From: Legionella gresilensis
GTDB taxonomy: Bacteria; Pseudomonadota; Gammaproteobacteria; Legionellales; Legionellaceae
DNA: 64,000 nt
Assembly: GCF_900639865.1 (NCBI RefSeq)
Contig: NZ_CAAAHX010000006.1
Coordinates: forward strand, 186,001-250,000
Reading direction: 5' to 3'
The notes beneath the pieces were generated by a model. That model was not told where the DNA came from, did no database searches, and worked only from the letters and a program-made list of their open reading frames with translations. The position numbers and the translations under genes are program-made. Shown here piece by piece: positions 37,430 through 46,538 of this stretch (positions are counted from its first letter, which is position 1; every line of letters starts with the position of its first letter).

Positions 37430-38344
37430 ATGATGAAACAAAGAACTCCTAAGAAAATGGTTCAACTGACAGGCATTGGTTTACATTCAGGTGATACTGC
37501 CGAGCTTAAAATAAGACCTGCTCCTATTAATTCCGGTATTGTTTTTAGACGTGTTGATTTAGATCCAGTTGTTGAAATTCCAGCCTGTTATAAAAATGTT
37601 AGTGATACTATGTTATGTACATCACTACATTACAATAATGCAAGAGTGGCTACTGTTGAACACTTACTTTCAGCTTTAGCTGGCCTAGGTATTGACAATG
37701 CTTATATTGATGTCAATGGCCCTGAAATTCCTATTATGGATGGAAGTTCAGCTCCTTTTGTATTTTTACTTCAAGCAGCTGGTATTCGTGAACAAAGTGC
37801 TGCAAAACGCTTTATCCGCATTCTAAAACCTATTAAGGTTGAAGACAAAGGTAAATTCGTACAATTTATTCCCTATAATGGTTATAAAATTTCATTTACC
37901 ATTGATTTTAATCATCCTGTATTTACAGATAAACCCCAAATAGCCAATTTTGATTTTTCAACAACTTCTTACGTGAAAGAAGTATGTCGCGCTAGAACCT
38001 TTGGATTTTTATCTGATTATGAAAAATTACGCGAAGGTAATTTAGCAAAGGGTGGAAGTTTAGATAATGCGATTGTCGTTGATAAATACCGTATTTTAAA
38101 TGAAGACGGTTTACGTTTCGAAAGTGAGTTTGTTGCTCATAAAGTGTTAGATGCAATTGGGGATTTATATCTTTTAGGCTGTGGCTTAATTGGTGCTTTT
38201 GAAGGCTATAAGTCAGGTCATGAATTAAATAATCGCTTATTACGTGAATTAATGGTTCGTGAAGATGCCTGGGAATATACTTATTTTGATGCAGAAACCT
38301 ATCAGCCATCTTTTGGATTTAATGGGATTGCTCTTGAGGCATAA
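37430..38344 (+). CDS. lpxC: UDP-3-O-acyl-N-acetylglucosamine deacetylase
   Basis: Zinc enzyme making the first committed step of lipid A synthesis. 304 residues. Zinc ligands are the His in [15 protein letters not shown] near residue 78 and the [10 protein letters not shown] and [12 protein letters not shown] segments near 238 and 265; [10 protein letters not shown] and CRARTFGF are standard. It follows ftsZ by 112 bases, the usual gammaproteobacterial order, and starts behind ATAAGGTGAT. Presence of lpxC confirms a Gram-negative cell. Confidence 0.98.
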   Translation: MMKQRTPKKMVQLTGIGLHSGDTAELKIRPAPINSGIVFRRVDLDPVVEIPACYKNVSDTMLCTSLHYNNARVATVEHLLSALAGLGIDNAYIDVNGPEIPIMDGSSAPFVFLLQAAGIREQSAAKRFIRILKPIKVEDKGKFVQFIPYNGYKISFTIDFNHPVFTDKPQIANFDFSTTSYVKEVCRARTFGFLSDYEKLREGNLAKGGSLDNAIVVDKYRILNEDGLRFESEFVAHKVLDAIGDLYLLGCGLIGAFEGYKSGHELNNRLLRELMVREDAWEYTYFDAETYQPSFGFNGIALEA

Positions 38345-38400
38345 GTTAGAAACAGTAAGCTAATCAAACTCACTGTTTAACCACTAAAATAAATTAGACC

Positions 38401-38454
38401 TCTCGGCGGCTAACCTTGTCTCCTTGCCATCAGTTTGGAAAGGGGGCTTTTATC
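38401..38454. repeat. Dispersed repeat, family B, copy 2
   Basis: Contains GGCTAACCTTGTCTCCTT, then CATCAGTTTGGAAAG. It aligns without gaps in its core to 18551-18600 and 39128-39180. Located between convergent lpxC and the DciA-like gene. Confidence 0.65.
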
Positions 38455-38515
38455 AAATTAATAGTAGTAAATCTCAATCACCTGTTAAGAGTATTCTACA
38501 GCTAGATTATAATTT

Positions 38516-38932
38516 CTATTCTGCTAAATGTAGTAATGCTTGTTTTAAGGGTTTATAAGTACATAAATCGCCTACTTCTCGAATAATATTACGGGCTTGA
38601 AGTGACAGTTGCTGTTCCTTTGCTAGCCGCTTAGTTTCCTTTGTATTATCAACAGAGATAAGTTGAATTTTAATATTCATAAGTTGATAGAGGCCTGCTT
38701 CCTTTCTTAATTTATCACGCAAAGTAGGTAAATAATAACGAAGTTCAGTTGCCCAAGTTGCATTAGTAAGGTTAATAAGCAAAGAGCCTTTATTAAAACT
38801 ACCTATTTGGCAAAATTCCTGTAAATGACTTGGTAAAAGAGGCTTTAATAAAGAGTTAAGTTTATCTAACTGAATAACTTGCTGACAAATATCAGCTAAT
38901 TGCTTGTTTAGACAACGGTTAATAGGGCGCAT
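38516..38932 (-). CDS. DciA-like protein (DUF721)
   Basis: 138 residues. DciA is the ancestral loader or helper of the replicative helicase DnaB in bacteria without DnaC. The N-terminal half (residues 5-95: NKQLADICQQVIQLDKLN, LPSHLQEFCQIGSFNKGSLL, NATWATELRYYLPTLRDKL) matches the DUF721 KH-like domain with its conserved WA-ELR pattern. The C-terminal 40 residues are helical and basic. Converges with lpxC; in many gammaproteobacteria this gene also lies beside lpxC. Identity is a pattern match, not a search result. Confidence 0.8.
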   Translation of the reverse strand: MRPINRCLNKQLADICQQVIQLDKLNSLLKPLLPSHLQEFCQIGSFNKGSLLINLTNATWATELRYYLPTLRDKLRKEAGLYQLMNIKIQLISVDNTKETKRLAKEQQLSLQARNIIREVGDLCTYKPLKQALLHLAE

Positions 38933-39127
38933 AAGTACCTTTTAATTACATGAAAGCAAATAATCGTTAACGTAATTGAATTATATATTTAATATAATAT
39001 TTCTAAGCAAATTTTAATTAATAGATTTCTTTGAAAACTGCCCTTGACGGCCAATCTCATCTGAAAAAAGCCTTCAAAACCTGTACCCATGTAGATGGGG
39101 ATGCTTATGTACTTACTGTACATGCGC

Positions 39128-39180
39128 TTTTTCGACTGACTTTGTCTCCTCAGTAGCAGTTTCCGTAGAAGTCTAATTTT
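39128..39180. repeat. Dispersed repeat, family B, copy 3
   Basis: Begins CGACTGACTTTGTCTCCTCA (from 39133), then TAGCAGTTTCCGTAGAAGTC and TAATTTT. Aligns to the copies at 18551 and 38401. An AAAAAGC / GCTTTTT inverted pair flanks the segment just before it. Confidence 0.65.
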
Positions 39181-39253
39181 AGATTTTACAAATTAAATGA
39201 AAGTCTTGATATTTAGTAGTAAATTTAAAATATCTAAATTATCATACCTTAAT

Positions 39254-39490
39254 TGACGTGCGTTCGATATAAAAGAGATAAAGTCTCTTGTATGTTACTA
39301 AAGGAATCAGGATTTAAGAAAATCGCCAAAGTCGGGGCTAAAAATGTTTTTAATGAAGGAGGTTAGATAGTAATCTAACGGACTGAATTAAACTATTTTA
39401 AACTAAAGAGATTAAGGTTGCTCCTGAGTCCTGGGAATTTTATTCCGTAAAATGCATAATAGCGACTACTGCATGGATTAAGATAAAACA
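39254..39490. repeat. Repeat family A, copy 3, degraded and split
   Basis: The left part (39254-39314) has CGTTCGATATAAAAGAGATA followed by AAGTCTCTT, matching hairpin 1 of the copy at 5501 but with several stem mismatches. The right part (about 39446-39490) has ATTCCGTAAAATGC and GGATTAAGATAAAAC, matching the second part of that copy. About 120 unrelated bases separate them. Confidence 0.55.
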
Positions 39491-39503
39491 AGAGAGATTA
39501 ATA

Positions 39504-39935
39504 ATGGCGGAGATGGCGGATAAGAACGTCGTATACATAGCAAAACTTCATTGGCTTCTATTTTTTTGGCCCTTTGTATTAACTGGGTTTGGGTTATTTT
39601 TAGGCATACAAGTAGAACAACTTAAAGAAGTAGCTTTAGTACTCGTAATTATTGGTGTAATTTGGCTATTTATTACTTGGGTTCATTACCACTTTTCTTC
39701 CTTAACTATTAAAAAGAAACAAGTTATCTTGCGTACTGGTCTTATAGTTAGGCAAACAATAGATATTCCTTTAACTAAAATTGAAAGTATTGATATTCGT
39801 CAAACGTTATTAGGTAGTATTTTTCGCTATGGTGCCCTTACTATTATAGGTACAGGTGGCACAAAACATTTTATTAATTTTTTACAGAGGCCATTAACTT
39901 GCCGCCGCTATATTGAGCAATTAATGAATGATTAG
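39504..39935 (+). CDS. Bacterial PH-domain membrane protein (YdbS-like)
   Basis: 143 residues: two transmembrane helices (about 12-31, LHWLLFFWPFVLTGFGLFLG, and 38-60) and then a bacterial pleckstrin-homology (bPH2) domain with the typical sequence LTIKKKQVILRTGLIVRQTI followed by DIPLTKIESIDIRQTLLG and YGALTIIGTGGT. Such proteins are inner-membrane parts of unknown function. Its last codons overlap the next start by 8 bases, so the two are co-translated. An ATG three codons in (39513) is an alternative start. Confidence 0.8.
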   Translation: MAEMADKNVVYIAKLHWLLFFWPFVLTGFGLFLGIQVEQLKEVALVLVIIGVIWLFITWVHYHFSSLTIKKKQVILRTGLIVRQTIDIPLTKIESIDIRQTLLGSIFRYGALTIIGTGGTKHFINFLQRPLTCRRYIEQLMND

Positions 39936-40821
39936 TGAACATTGGTCATATAATTTTCTAAAGCAAAATATTTCTTCTATTTCCTCTTTACAGGGTGGAA
40001 TGCAACATTATCTTGATTTAATTGAGCTAGTTGATTCAAGTAAATGGGTGTGTAAAAAATTTGCCAATCAAACCTGGTTAGGCGAGATTACTTATCAACA
40101 AATATGGATATCAGAAAACATAGCTAATTTAGTGGCGGATGAATTGAGTTTAACTTATAAAGCATTATGCCCTGAAAATAATTCTCCTATTTTAAAACTT
40201 AAAGAAGGCTATGGCATTATTCGTCCATTTTGTGTAGGAAAAACAAGTGCGACTGTAACAGTTAGCCAAGCGCAGCTTTTGGGTCAAGTATTAGCTCATA
40301 TTCATTCACTAAATATCAGTAATATTAATGCCTTACCTTTTCCCACAATAAAGTGGCCGCAAGAATTTAATTGTCCACCATGGCTACAGGCAGTTATTCA
40401 TGAGTGCAATGAAATATCACCTACTGATACATGGATCGTTAGTCATCGTGATATTCATGCTTCAAATCTTGTCTGGCAAACGCCAGAGACGGTGCACCTT
40501 ATAGATTGGGAAAGTGCTGGGTTAATTCATCCTGGCATAGAATTAATAGGGCTTGCATGTAATTGTGCAGGGGTAACAAGAGGCTATTTCCTAGATCATT
40601 TATTTGTGGCTGTATTGCAAGGTTATCGTCAAGTCAAGGCAGTTATTCCCATAATTCCAGATGGATATTGGGTTTTAATCTGGCAAAGTTGGCTCTTATG
40701 GTATTTATATGTCATCCAAAAAAACTTTAAGCAGGAAATTCTAGCTACAGAAGCAATTTTACATTTGTTGAAAGTAAAACAACCTATTTTACAAACAATT
40801 TATAGGCAACAGCTGAAATAG
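39928..40821 (+). CDS. Aminoglycoside/choline-kinase-like phosphotransferase
   Basis: 297 residues with the APH/choline kinase fold. The catalytic loop is WIVSHRDIHASNLVWQTPE (HRDxxxxN, near residue 170) and the metal-binding Asp is in HLIDWESAG shortly after. The N-terminal lobe is poorly conserved. This family phosphorylates choline, thiamine, sugars or antibiotics; the sequence resembles thiamine or choline kinase-like proteins more than resistance enzymes, but the substrate is unknown. Overlaps the PH-domain gene by 8 bases. Confidence 0.8.
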   Translation: MISEHWSYNFLKQNISSISSLQGGMQHYLDLIELVDSSKWVCKKFANQTWLGEITYQQIWISENIANLVADELSLTYKALCPENNSPILKLKEGYGIIRPFCVGKTSATVTVSQAQLLGQVLAHIHSLNISNINALPFPTIKWPQEFNCPPWLQAVIHECNEISPTDTWIVSHRDIHASNLVWQTPETVHLIDWESAGLIHPGIELIGLACNCAGVTRGYFLDHLFVAVLQGYRQVKAVIPIIPDGYWVLIWQSWLLWYLYVIQKNFKQEILATEAILHLLKVKQPILQTIYRQQLK

Positions 40822-40863
40822 GTATAGTTACTTTAGGTTAACCGAACAGTTAAAGCCATTAAT

Positions 40864-40914
40864 AATATAAGATAGGGTAAGCTATAATTAAGCAAAGCCT
40901 TTTTATCTTATATT
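40864..40914 (+). promoter_or_regulatory. Inverted repeat with TATAAT just upstream of the DUF2845 gene
   Basis: AATATAAGATA (40864-40874) is an exact inverted copy of TATCTTATATT (40904-40914), which ends 2 bases before the ATG. TATAAT at 40883-40888, inside the loop, is a perfect -10; the -35 region is weak. There is no ribosome binding site, so a role in expression is possible but unproven. Confidence 0.4.
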
Positions 40915-40916
40915 CT

Positions 40917-41231
40917 ATGGCTAGTATGAAATTTATTATTGCGGTAGTTATTTTATTAAGTAGTAGTTATACCTTTGCTTTACGGTGTGGTACTTCATTA
41001 GTTTATGAAGGCGACAGCAAATACTTAGTACTAAAAAAATGTGGTGAGCCATTAGCAAAAGATGTTTATTCAGATCCTAATCTTTTAATTAATCAATTTA
41101 ATGTGCCTTATGGCATTGCTTCAGATATTTATGAAGTATGGACCTATCAACCATCACCTAATGACTTTATTTATGAGGTTTTATTTCAAAGTGGTCATGT
41201 AGTAATGATAAATGCTAATCGAGCTATTTAA
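40917..41231 (+). CDS. Small secreted DUF2845 protein
   Basis: 104 residues with a signal peptide (MKFIIAVVILLSSSYTFALR; cleavage near FA-LRC). The mature part, RCGTSLVYEGDSKYLVLKKC, GEPL, then YEVWTYQPSPNDFIYEVLF, matches DUF2845, a small periplasmic family of unknown function with two conserved Cys that could be disulfide bonded. Either the ATG at 40917 or the one at 40926 could be used; the second gives a cleaner signal peptide. Its 3' end lies 69 bases from the convergent topA. Confidence 0.8.
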   Translation: MASMKFIIAVVILLSSSYTFALRCGTSLVYEGDSKYLVLKKCGEPLAKDVYSDPNLLINQFNVPYGIASDIYEVWTYQPSPNDFIYEVLFQSGHVVMINANRAI

Positions 41232-41299
41232 GTAATAGATCACATAATGACATCCTACCCTTAACTATCCCTTTATTAGCAATTACTAATTTTATTATT

Positions 41300-43585
41300 T
41301 TAAAGTGCGGTTTCCGATGTGGAATAACTACAGCCTTCTTTAGGACAAATAATTTGTCGCCCGCTGCGTTTGGTCTCTTTAACTGTGAGCAAGGGCCAAT
41401 GGCATTGGGGGCAGGGTTTATTAATAGGCTCATTCCATAAGGCATAATTACATTTCGGATAATTGCCGCATGAAAAGAATATTTTTCCTTTGCGGGATTT
41501 ACGCTGAAGTATTTTTGCTGAATGACATTGTGGGCATTCAACGCCCGTATCAGCTGGTTTTTCTAATGGCTCCATATGTTTACATTCAGGATAGTTACTA
41601 CAGCCGATAAAACGTCCATAGCGGCCTGATTTAATATGAAGCGGGTTTGAACATTCTGGGCATACTCGTCCTTCAACAACAACCGGTTCATTTTTTTCAC
41701 CTTCATTATTGAGTGCTTGCGTGTAATCACATTCTGGAAAACCCGTACAACCAATAAAACGACCTCGTTTACCAAGTCGAATAGATAAAGGCTTATTACA
41801 TTTTGGACACGTCTCGTCTAGCGTCTCAGTTGTGACATCTTTGCGCTGAATATTTTCGTCAATGACATGAATTTGTTGATTAAAGGGTTGCCAAAATTCT
41901 TTTAAAACTGGAATCCATTCTTTTTCACCTCGAGAAATAGCGTCTAACGTATCTTCAAGATGAGCGGTGAATTGATAGTCGACATAGCGTGTAAAATGAC
42001 CTGTAAGAAAGCGATTAACAATTCGACCTACGTCAGTAGGTACAAAACGTTTCTTTTCTACGATAACATACTCGCGTTGCTGTAAGGTATGAATGATAGT
42101 GGCATATGTCGAAGGTCTACCAATATCATATTCCTCTAATGCTTTGACAAGTGAGGCTTCCGAATAACGAGGTGGTGGCTCGGTAAAATGTTGATTAGCT
42201 GCAATATCTTGTAATATAACTTTTTCGCCTATTTTTAAATTAGGTAATATAACAGCTTGTTGCTCATCGTCGTTTATGTCATCTAAGCTTTCTTCATAAA
42301 CAGAAAGAAAACCAGGAAAGGCAATGGTAGAACCATTGGCACGAAAGATATTTTCTTCACTACCACAGGCTAAATCAACAGCAACAGTATCAATTAAAGC
42401 ATCTTCCATCTGACAAGCAACGCTACGCCGCCAAATCAAATTATATAATTTATATTGATCAGGCGTTAAAGCTTGTTCAACTGTTTCAGGTGTTCGTAAA
42501 ATAGACGTGGGGCGAATTGCTTCGTGAGCTTCTTGAGCATTTTTAGATTTTGTTTTATAAATACGCGGGCTTGGTGGACAATTATTACTGCCATAACGTT
42601 TTTCTATATATTCCCTAATCTCTGTAATTGCTTCTTGAGATAAATTAACTGAATCAGTACGCATGTAAGAGATTAAACCAACGGTGCCTGTGCCGATATC
42701 AATTCCTTCATAAAGCTGTTGAGCAACCATCATTGTTTTACGAGCGGTAAAGCCTAATTTACGTGCTGCTTCCTGCTGCAAAGTAGATGTTATAAAGGGC
42801 GATGCTGGTTTACGCTTTCGTTGTTTTTTCTCAACATTGGTAACTAATAGCTCGCCTTGTGCTAATTGAAAGAGCTTATTGCGAATCTGCTCTGCTTGTT
42901 CTGCGCCTTGAATAGTAAATTGTTGTAATTTTTGTTTTTCATAATGAGTGAGTTTGGCTAAAAAGTTTGAATCCTTATATTGGCACTTAGCCAAAATTTT
43001 CCAATATTCTTGCGGAACAAATTTTTCAATTTCTTCCTCACGCTCAACAATTAAACGTAAAGCTGGGCTTTGAACTCGACCTGCAGACAATCCACGTCTA
43101 ATTTTTTTCCACAATAAAGGTGAAAGATTAAAACCGACTAAATAATCTAGGGCTCGCCTTGCTTGCTGTGCATTAACTAAGTCCATTGATATATCGCGTG
43201 GATTATTAATTGCTTCTTGGATTGCTGCTTTAGTAATTTCATTAAAAAAAATTCGATGAACTTCTTTATCCTTTAATAAATTACGTTCACGCATAAGTTC
43301 AAAAATGTGCCAAGAAATAGCTTCACCCTCGCGATCAGGGTCCGTTGCCAGTAATAAAGATTGGGAGTTTTTTAAGGTTTTAGCAATAGAATCAATATGT
43401 CTTATATTTTTCTCTACAGGTGTGTAAGACATATTAAAATTTTTATCAGGATCTACTGAGCCTTTGCGAGGTGCCAAATCACGAACATGGCCGTATGAAG
43501 CTAATACTTCATAATCCTTTCCTAGATATTTTTGAATCGTTTTAGCCTTGGCAGGCGATTCAACAATTACCAAATGTTTGCTCAT
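41300..43585 (-). CDS. topA: DNA topoisomerase I
   Basis: Relaxes negative supercoils by single-strand passage. 761 residues, type IA. The Toprim domain starts at residue 1 (KHLVIVESPAKAKTIQKYLG) with DPDREGEA, and the active-site Tyr is at 307 in GLISYMRTDS. Three to four C-terminal zinc ribbons follow (for example CPKCNKPL, CPECSNPL, CPQCHSAK), the E. coli-like arrangement although shorter than the 865-residue E. coli protein. AAAGGTTAACT precedes the ATG. Last gene of a lysM-dprA-smg-topA run. Confidence 0.97.
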   Translation of the reverse strand: MSKHLVIVESPAKAKTIQKYLGKDYEVLASYGHVRDLAPRKGSVDPDKNFNMSYTPVEKNIRHIDSIAKTLKNSQSLLLATDPDREGEAISWHIFELMRERNLLKDKEVHRIFFNEITKAAIQEAINNPRDISMDLVNAQQARRALDYLVGFNLSPLLWKKIRRGLSAGRVQSPALRLIVEREEEIEKFVPQEYWKILAKCQYKDSNFLAKLTHYEKQKLQQFTIQGAEQAEQIRNKLFQLAQGELLVTNVEKKQRKRKPASPFITSTLQQEAARKLGFTARKTMMVAQQLYEGIDIGTGTVGLISYMRTDSVNLSQEAITEIREYIEKRYGSNNCPPSPRIYKTKSKNAQEAHEAIRPTSILRTPETVEQALTPDQYKLYNLIWRRSVACQMEDALIDTVAVDLACGSEENIFRANGSTIAFPGFLSVYEESLDDINDDEQQAVILPNLKIGEKVILQDIAANQHFTEPPPRYSEASLVKALEEYDIGRPSTYATIIHTLQQREYVIVEKKRFVPTDVGRIVNRFLTGHFTRYVDYQFTAHLEDTLDAISRGEKEWIPVLKEFWQPFNQQIHVIDENIQRKDVTTETLDETCPKCNKPLSIRLGKRGRFIGCTGFPECDYTQALNNEGEKNEPVVVEGRVCPECSNPLHIKSGRYGRFIGCSNYPECKHMEPLEKPADTGVECPQCHSAKILQRKSRKGKIFFSCGNYPKCNYALWNEPINKPCPQCHWPLLTVKETKRSGRQIICPKEGCSYSTSETAL

Positions 43586-43718
43586 AGTTAACCTTTGTTA
43601 TGATTCCTATATATTACTCATACCTAACTGCGAGTAAATATACTGCTATATACTGATTATTTTATAGACTAAAATTTAATTTTATTCTTCTAATGTTCTA
43701 AAAGATAACTTATAGAAT

Positions 43719-44150
43719 TTAATGCAAGGACAATCCATCTTCCTTCTGATATAGCACAAGATCAAGGAAAGCAAGTTGAGAATCATCTAAGTTTTCTGCC
43801 AAAAAATTGCGAATAGCCCATTTAGTCTCTTCTAAGGTTACAAACCTTGATTCAGAAGTAACGAGTTGATTAATCACGAGTTCTAAAGTTTCTGGCGCTA
43901 TTACACCCCACAACAACATACGCGTTAAAAATTGATAACTTGCTTTAGTAAATTTAATTTTCTCATTTACTGTAAAAATACGCATTGATGTATCACGTGC
44001 GGCTCTTACAATTAGTGCTGTATTATCGGCCGTTTCAACATCATCCTCATTTGCTAAGTCATCTTCAGGGATATTAGCTTGAGTTTTTGTTAATTTAGAT
44101 AAGCTCTTTTCAAAAAAATTCATCAATAGTTCTAATAAATTATCTTTCAT
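43719..44150 (-). CDS. smg: Smg family protein (DUF494)
   Basis: 143 residues, beginning MKDNLLELLMNFFEKSL. The C-terminal half (FLTRMLLWGVIAPETLELVI and VTLEETKWAIRNFL) is the DUF494/Smg signature. The function is unknown; the gene is nearly always found between dprA and topA in gammaproteobacteria, as here. The start lies 1 base after the dprA stop, behind GGTG, so it is coupled. Soluble, no signal peptide. Confidence 0.93.
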   Translation of the reverse strand: MKDNLLELLMNFFEKSLSKLTKTQANIPEDDLANEDDVETADNTALIVRAARDTSMRIFTVNEKIKFTKASYQFLTRMLLWGVIAPETLELVINQLVTSESRFVTLEETKWAIRNFLAENLDDSQLAFLDLVLYQKEDGLSLH

Positions 44151-44151
44151 T

Positions 44152-45222
44152 TCAACACCTTATATAGCCACCAGGCACCGCTTTAATAATACCTTGTAAT
44201 TCTAATTCTGCTAAGTCACAGATGACTTTTTCAATACTTAATCCGCTTCGTTGCGTGATTTGGTCTATGGTTGCTGTTTCAAAACCTAAGCACTTTACTA
44301 GGTTTTTATGATTTGTAGCAAGATTAATTGAGGGTTCTTTATTTTCTGAAGAAACACTTTTAATGCCTAATTCACTTAGAATATCATTAATTGATGTAAC
44401 TAGTTTTGCCCCTTGTTGTAGTAAATGGTGACAACCTCTCGCTTGTGGGTTATTAATAGAGCCTGGAATCGCCATAACTTCTCGATTTTGCTCTAAAGCT
44501 AAACGCGCTGTAATCAGTGAACCGCTCTTGATTGCAGCTTCTACGACCAGTGTGGCCAAAGATAAGCCGCTTATTATACGATTTCTACGAGGGAAATGTC
44601 TAGCTGTTGGTTGACTTTTTAATGGGAATTCAGAAATTAATAAGCCATGAGTAGCAATTTCTTGGGCAAGTTTTATATGGCTTTTAGGATAGACGCAGTC
44701 AACGCCTGTACCTAATACTGCAATCGTTTTCCCGCGGGCAGCAAGGCATCCTTGATGCGCTTGGGCATCAATTCCTAGAGCTAAGCCACTAACGACAGTA
44801 ATACCATTTGTTGCAAGATCAAAAGCAAATTGCCATGCAGCTCGGGAGCCGGTTACAGATGGTTTCCGGGTACCAACGATGGCTACAGTTAAGTGCCTTA
44901 AGCAGGTTAGATCGCCTATAGTATATAAAACGGGCGGAGCGTCATAAATTTGTTTTAGCAAAGTAGGATAGTGCTCATCCTCCCAGGTGATTAAATGATG
45001 ATTGCTCATCTTTTCCCAGTTTAAATCTGACTCAATGTTTTCTAAATCGAATCTTTTAATAGCACTCGCTAATTTAGTTGGTATACCTACTGTTTCTAAT
45101 TGATTTTGAGATAAAGCAAACATATCTGCAAGTTGTGGCCAACGCGTTAAAAATTTTTTTATAGTACGAGGTCCAATACTAGGAATATGATTAAGCGCAA
45201 TTAAATAATGTTTGTTATTCAT
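44152..45222 (-). CDS. dprA: DNA processing protein DprA
   Basis: Binds incoming single-stranded DNA in transformation and loads RecA. 356 residues: an N-terminal helix-hairpin-helix-like region (ALNHIPSIGPRTIKKFLTRW), a Rossmann-type core with VGTRKPSVTGSRAAW, VSGLALGIDAQAHQGCLA, AVLGTGVDCVYP and FPRRNRIISGLS, and a C-terminal winged helix (about 295-356). Its ATG overlaps the lysM stop. Legionella is naturally competent, so a working DprA is expected. Confidence 0.96.
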   Translation of the reverse strand: MNNKHYLIALNHIPSIGPRTIKKFLTRWPQLADMFALSQNQLETVGIPTKLASAIKRFDLENIESDLNWEKMSNHHLITWEDEHYPTLLKQIYDAPPVLYTIGDLTCLRHLTVAIVGTRKPSVTGSRAAWQFAFDLATNGITVVSGLALGIDAQAHQGCLAARGKTIAVLGTGVDCVYPKSHIKLAQEIATHGLLISEFPLKSQPTARHFPRRNRIISGLSLATLVVEAAIKSGSLITARLALEQNREVMAIPGSINNPQARGCHHLLQQGAKLVTSINDILSELGIKSVSSENKEPSINLATNHKNLVKCLGFETATIDQITQRSGLSIEKVICDLAELELQGIIKAVPGGYIRC

Positions 45223-46262
45223 GGGTTTGTAACAATATCTCCTAAATGAATTGCTCGTATTGAGCGTACTACTAAAGCAAAACTAGTTTGAGTGAATACC
45301 CGAAAAATCATTGCTTCGCCTAACCGCTCGCGCGGTAAAAGTACTGATTTAGAGCATTTTAAAGGGGTATAACAATCTTTAGGATCACGAATTAAGTGAG
45401 CAGGCGAATAAATTCCTAATACATCACCAGATTCAAGGCCTGCATCCTGACCTCTATTAATGACAGCTACTAATCCTACAGCACCTTGTGTATATCTAGG
45501 TAAAACATCAATAATGACGCCTCGTAAAGGGTAAGCAGGTGTTTTAGGTAGGAAATTAGGATTAAAGGCAGGAAAGTCATTAAACAAAACCCGATCTCCT
45601 ATGCGGACACCTTCTGTAACTTCAGTAATTGATACTGTTGCTGGCTCACCACCCTTTACTAGTTGCCCATAGCCAACTAAGGTGGCTTTGTAACCTAATA
45701 TCTTTTTTGTACTTGGATCTTTGTAAGGGCAATTAGGTCGGTAAATAGCATAAGCAATAGTTGTATCATCACAAGCTTCAGGTGCTCGGTGTAGTCTTCT
45801 AACATAAATCTCATCGCCTTGACCCCCTAACATGTGCTCACCTACATAAGCAACCACATAGGGTGCCTGAGCTAAACGATTATCATCCATAATTAAAGAG
45901 TCATTTAAAAAGGGATTAATCTCTGCAAGTGGAATAGGCAAAATGGGCTCGCCTAAAATATAAGGACGAACGTAAGGTGATAGTTTAATAGTTCCATTAG
46001 ATAAAACACGAATATAAGGATTTTTTTTAAAAAATCGTAGTTCAAGTATTGCTCCAGCATAAAGGCGATCTGGATTTTTAATTTGAGGATTTGCATACCA
46101 TAATTCTTTCCACTCCCACGGACGGTGCAGGTAGCAATTGGCAATACTCCATAATGTATCACCAGGTTTAACAATATAGCGTTTAGGATAATCAGCACGA
46201 AGGGAAAGTGCTTCAGCGCAAAAAGATAATAATAAACAAACTATAATCAGCACATTTCGCAT
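45219..46262 (-). CDS. LysM-domain secreted protein upstream of dprA
   Basis: 347 residues: signal peptide (about 1-20, LIIVCLLLSFCAEALS), then a LysM peptidoglycan-binding domain (RYIVKPGDTLWSIANCYLHR through YAGAILEL, residues 30-78), and a long C-terminal region with no family I can name. The gene is conserved at this place, ahead of dprA and divergent from def, in gammaproteobacteria. It may help hold proteins at the wall. Four-base overlap with dprA. Start follows AAGGATTG. Confidence 0.9.
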   Translation of the reverse strand: MRNVLIIVCLLLSFCAEALSLRADYPKRYIVKPGDTLWSIANCYLHRPWEWKELWYANPQIKNPDRLYAGAILELRFFKKNPYIRVLSNGTIKLSPYVRPYILGEPILPIPLAEINPFLNDSLIMDDNRLAQAPYVVAYVGEHMLGGQGDEIYVRRLHRAPEACDDTTIAYAIYRPNCPYKDPSTKKILGYKATLVGYGQLVKGGEPATVSITEVTEGVRIGDRVLFNDFPAFNPNFLPKTPAYPLRGVIIDVLPRYTQGAVGLVAVINRGQDAGLESGDVLGIYSPAHLIRDPKDCYTPLKCSKSVLLPRERLGEAMIFRVFTQTSFALVVRSIRAIHLGDIVTNP

Positions 46263-46538
46263 TCATCAATCCTTGAAGCAAGAGGTTCCGAGGCTTAACA
46301 CTTTGGCATTTTAGTTTGAAGTGTTAATTTTATTTAATATTTGCTTCTTACATCTAAGGGCTTTTATGAAGAATAACATTAAGACGTTACTTAAGTATAT
46401 TGCTGCACTTCATAAATAATTTTTTTGCCCTGAAAAGTCTATGGCTTTAACTTTAAGTGTTTTAAAGCCTAATTATCTTGCAGCAACTAAATGTATTGGC
46501 GATAATACCACGCATTCTTATTATTAACATAGATCCAT
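46263..46538. promoter_or_regulatory. Divergent promoter region between lysM gene and def
   Basis: 276 bases between two divergent operons, so it must hold promoters for both. I could not pick out a convincing -35/-10 pair on either strand. Confidence 0.4.

Larger units (their letters stand above)
38933..39503. other. Intergenic gap, 571 bases, repeat-rich
   Basis: Between the divergent DciA-like and PH-domain genes. It is made largely of repeat DNA: a family B copy (39128-39180) preceded by hairpins such as ATGTAC/GTACAT at 39108-39124, and a split, degraded family A copy (39254-39314 and about 39440-39490). No gene seen. Confidence 0.65.
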
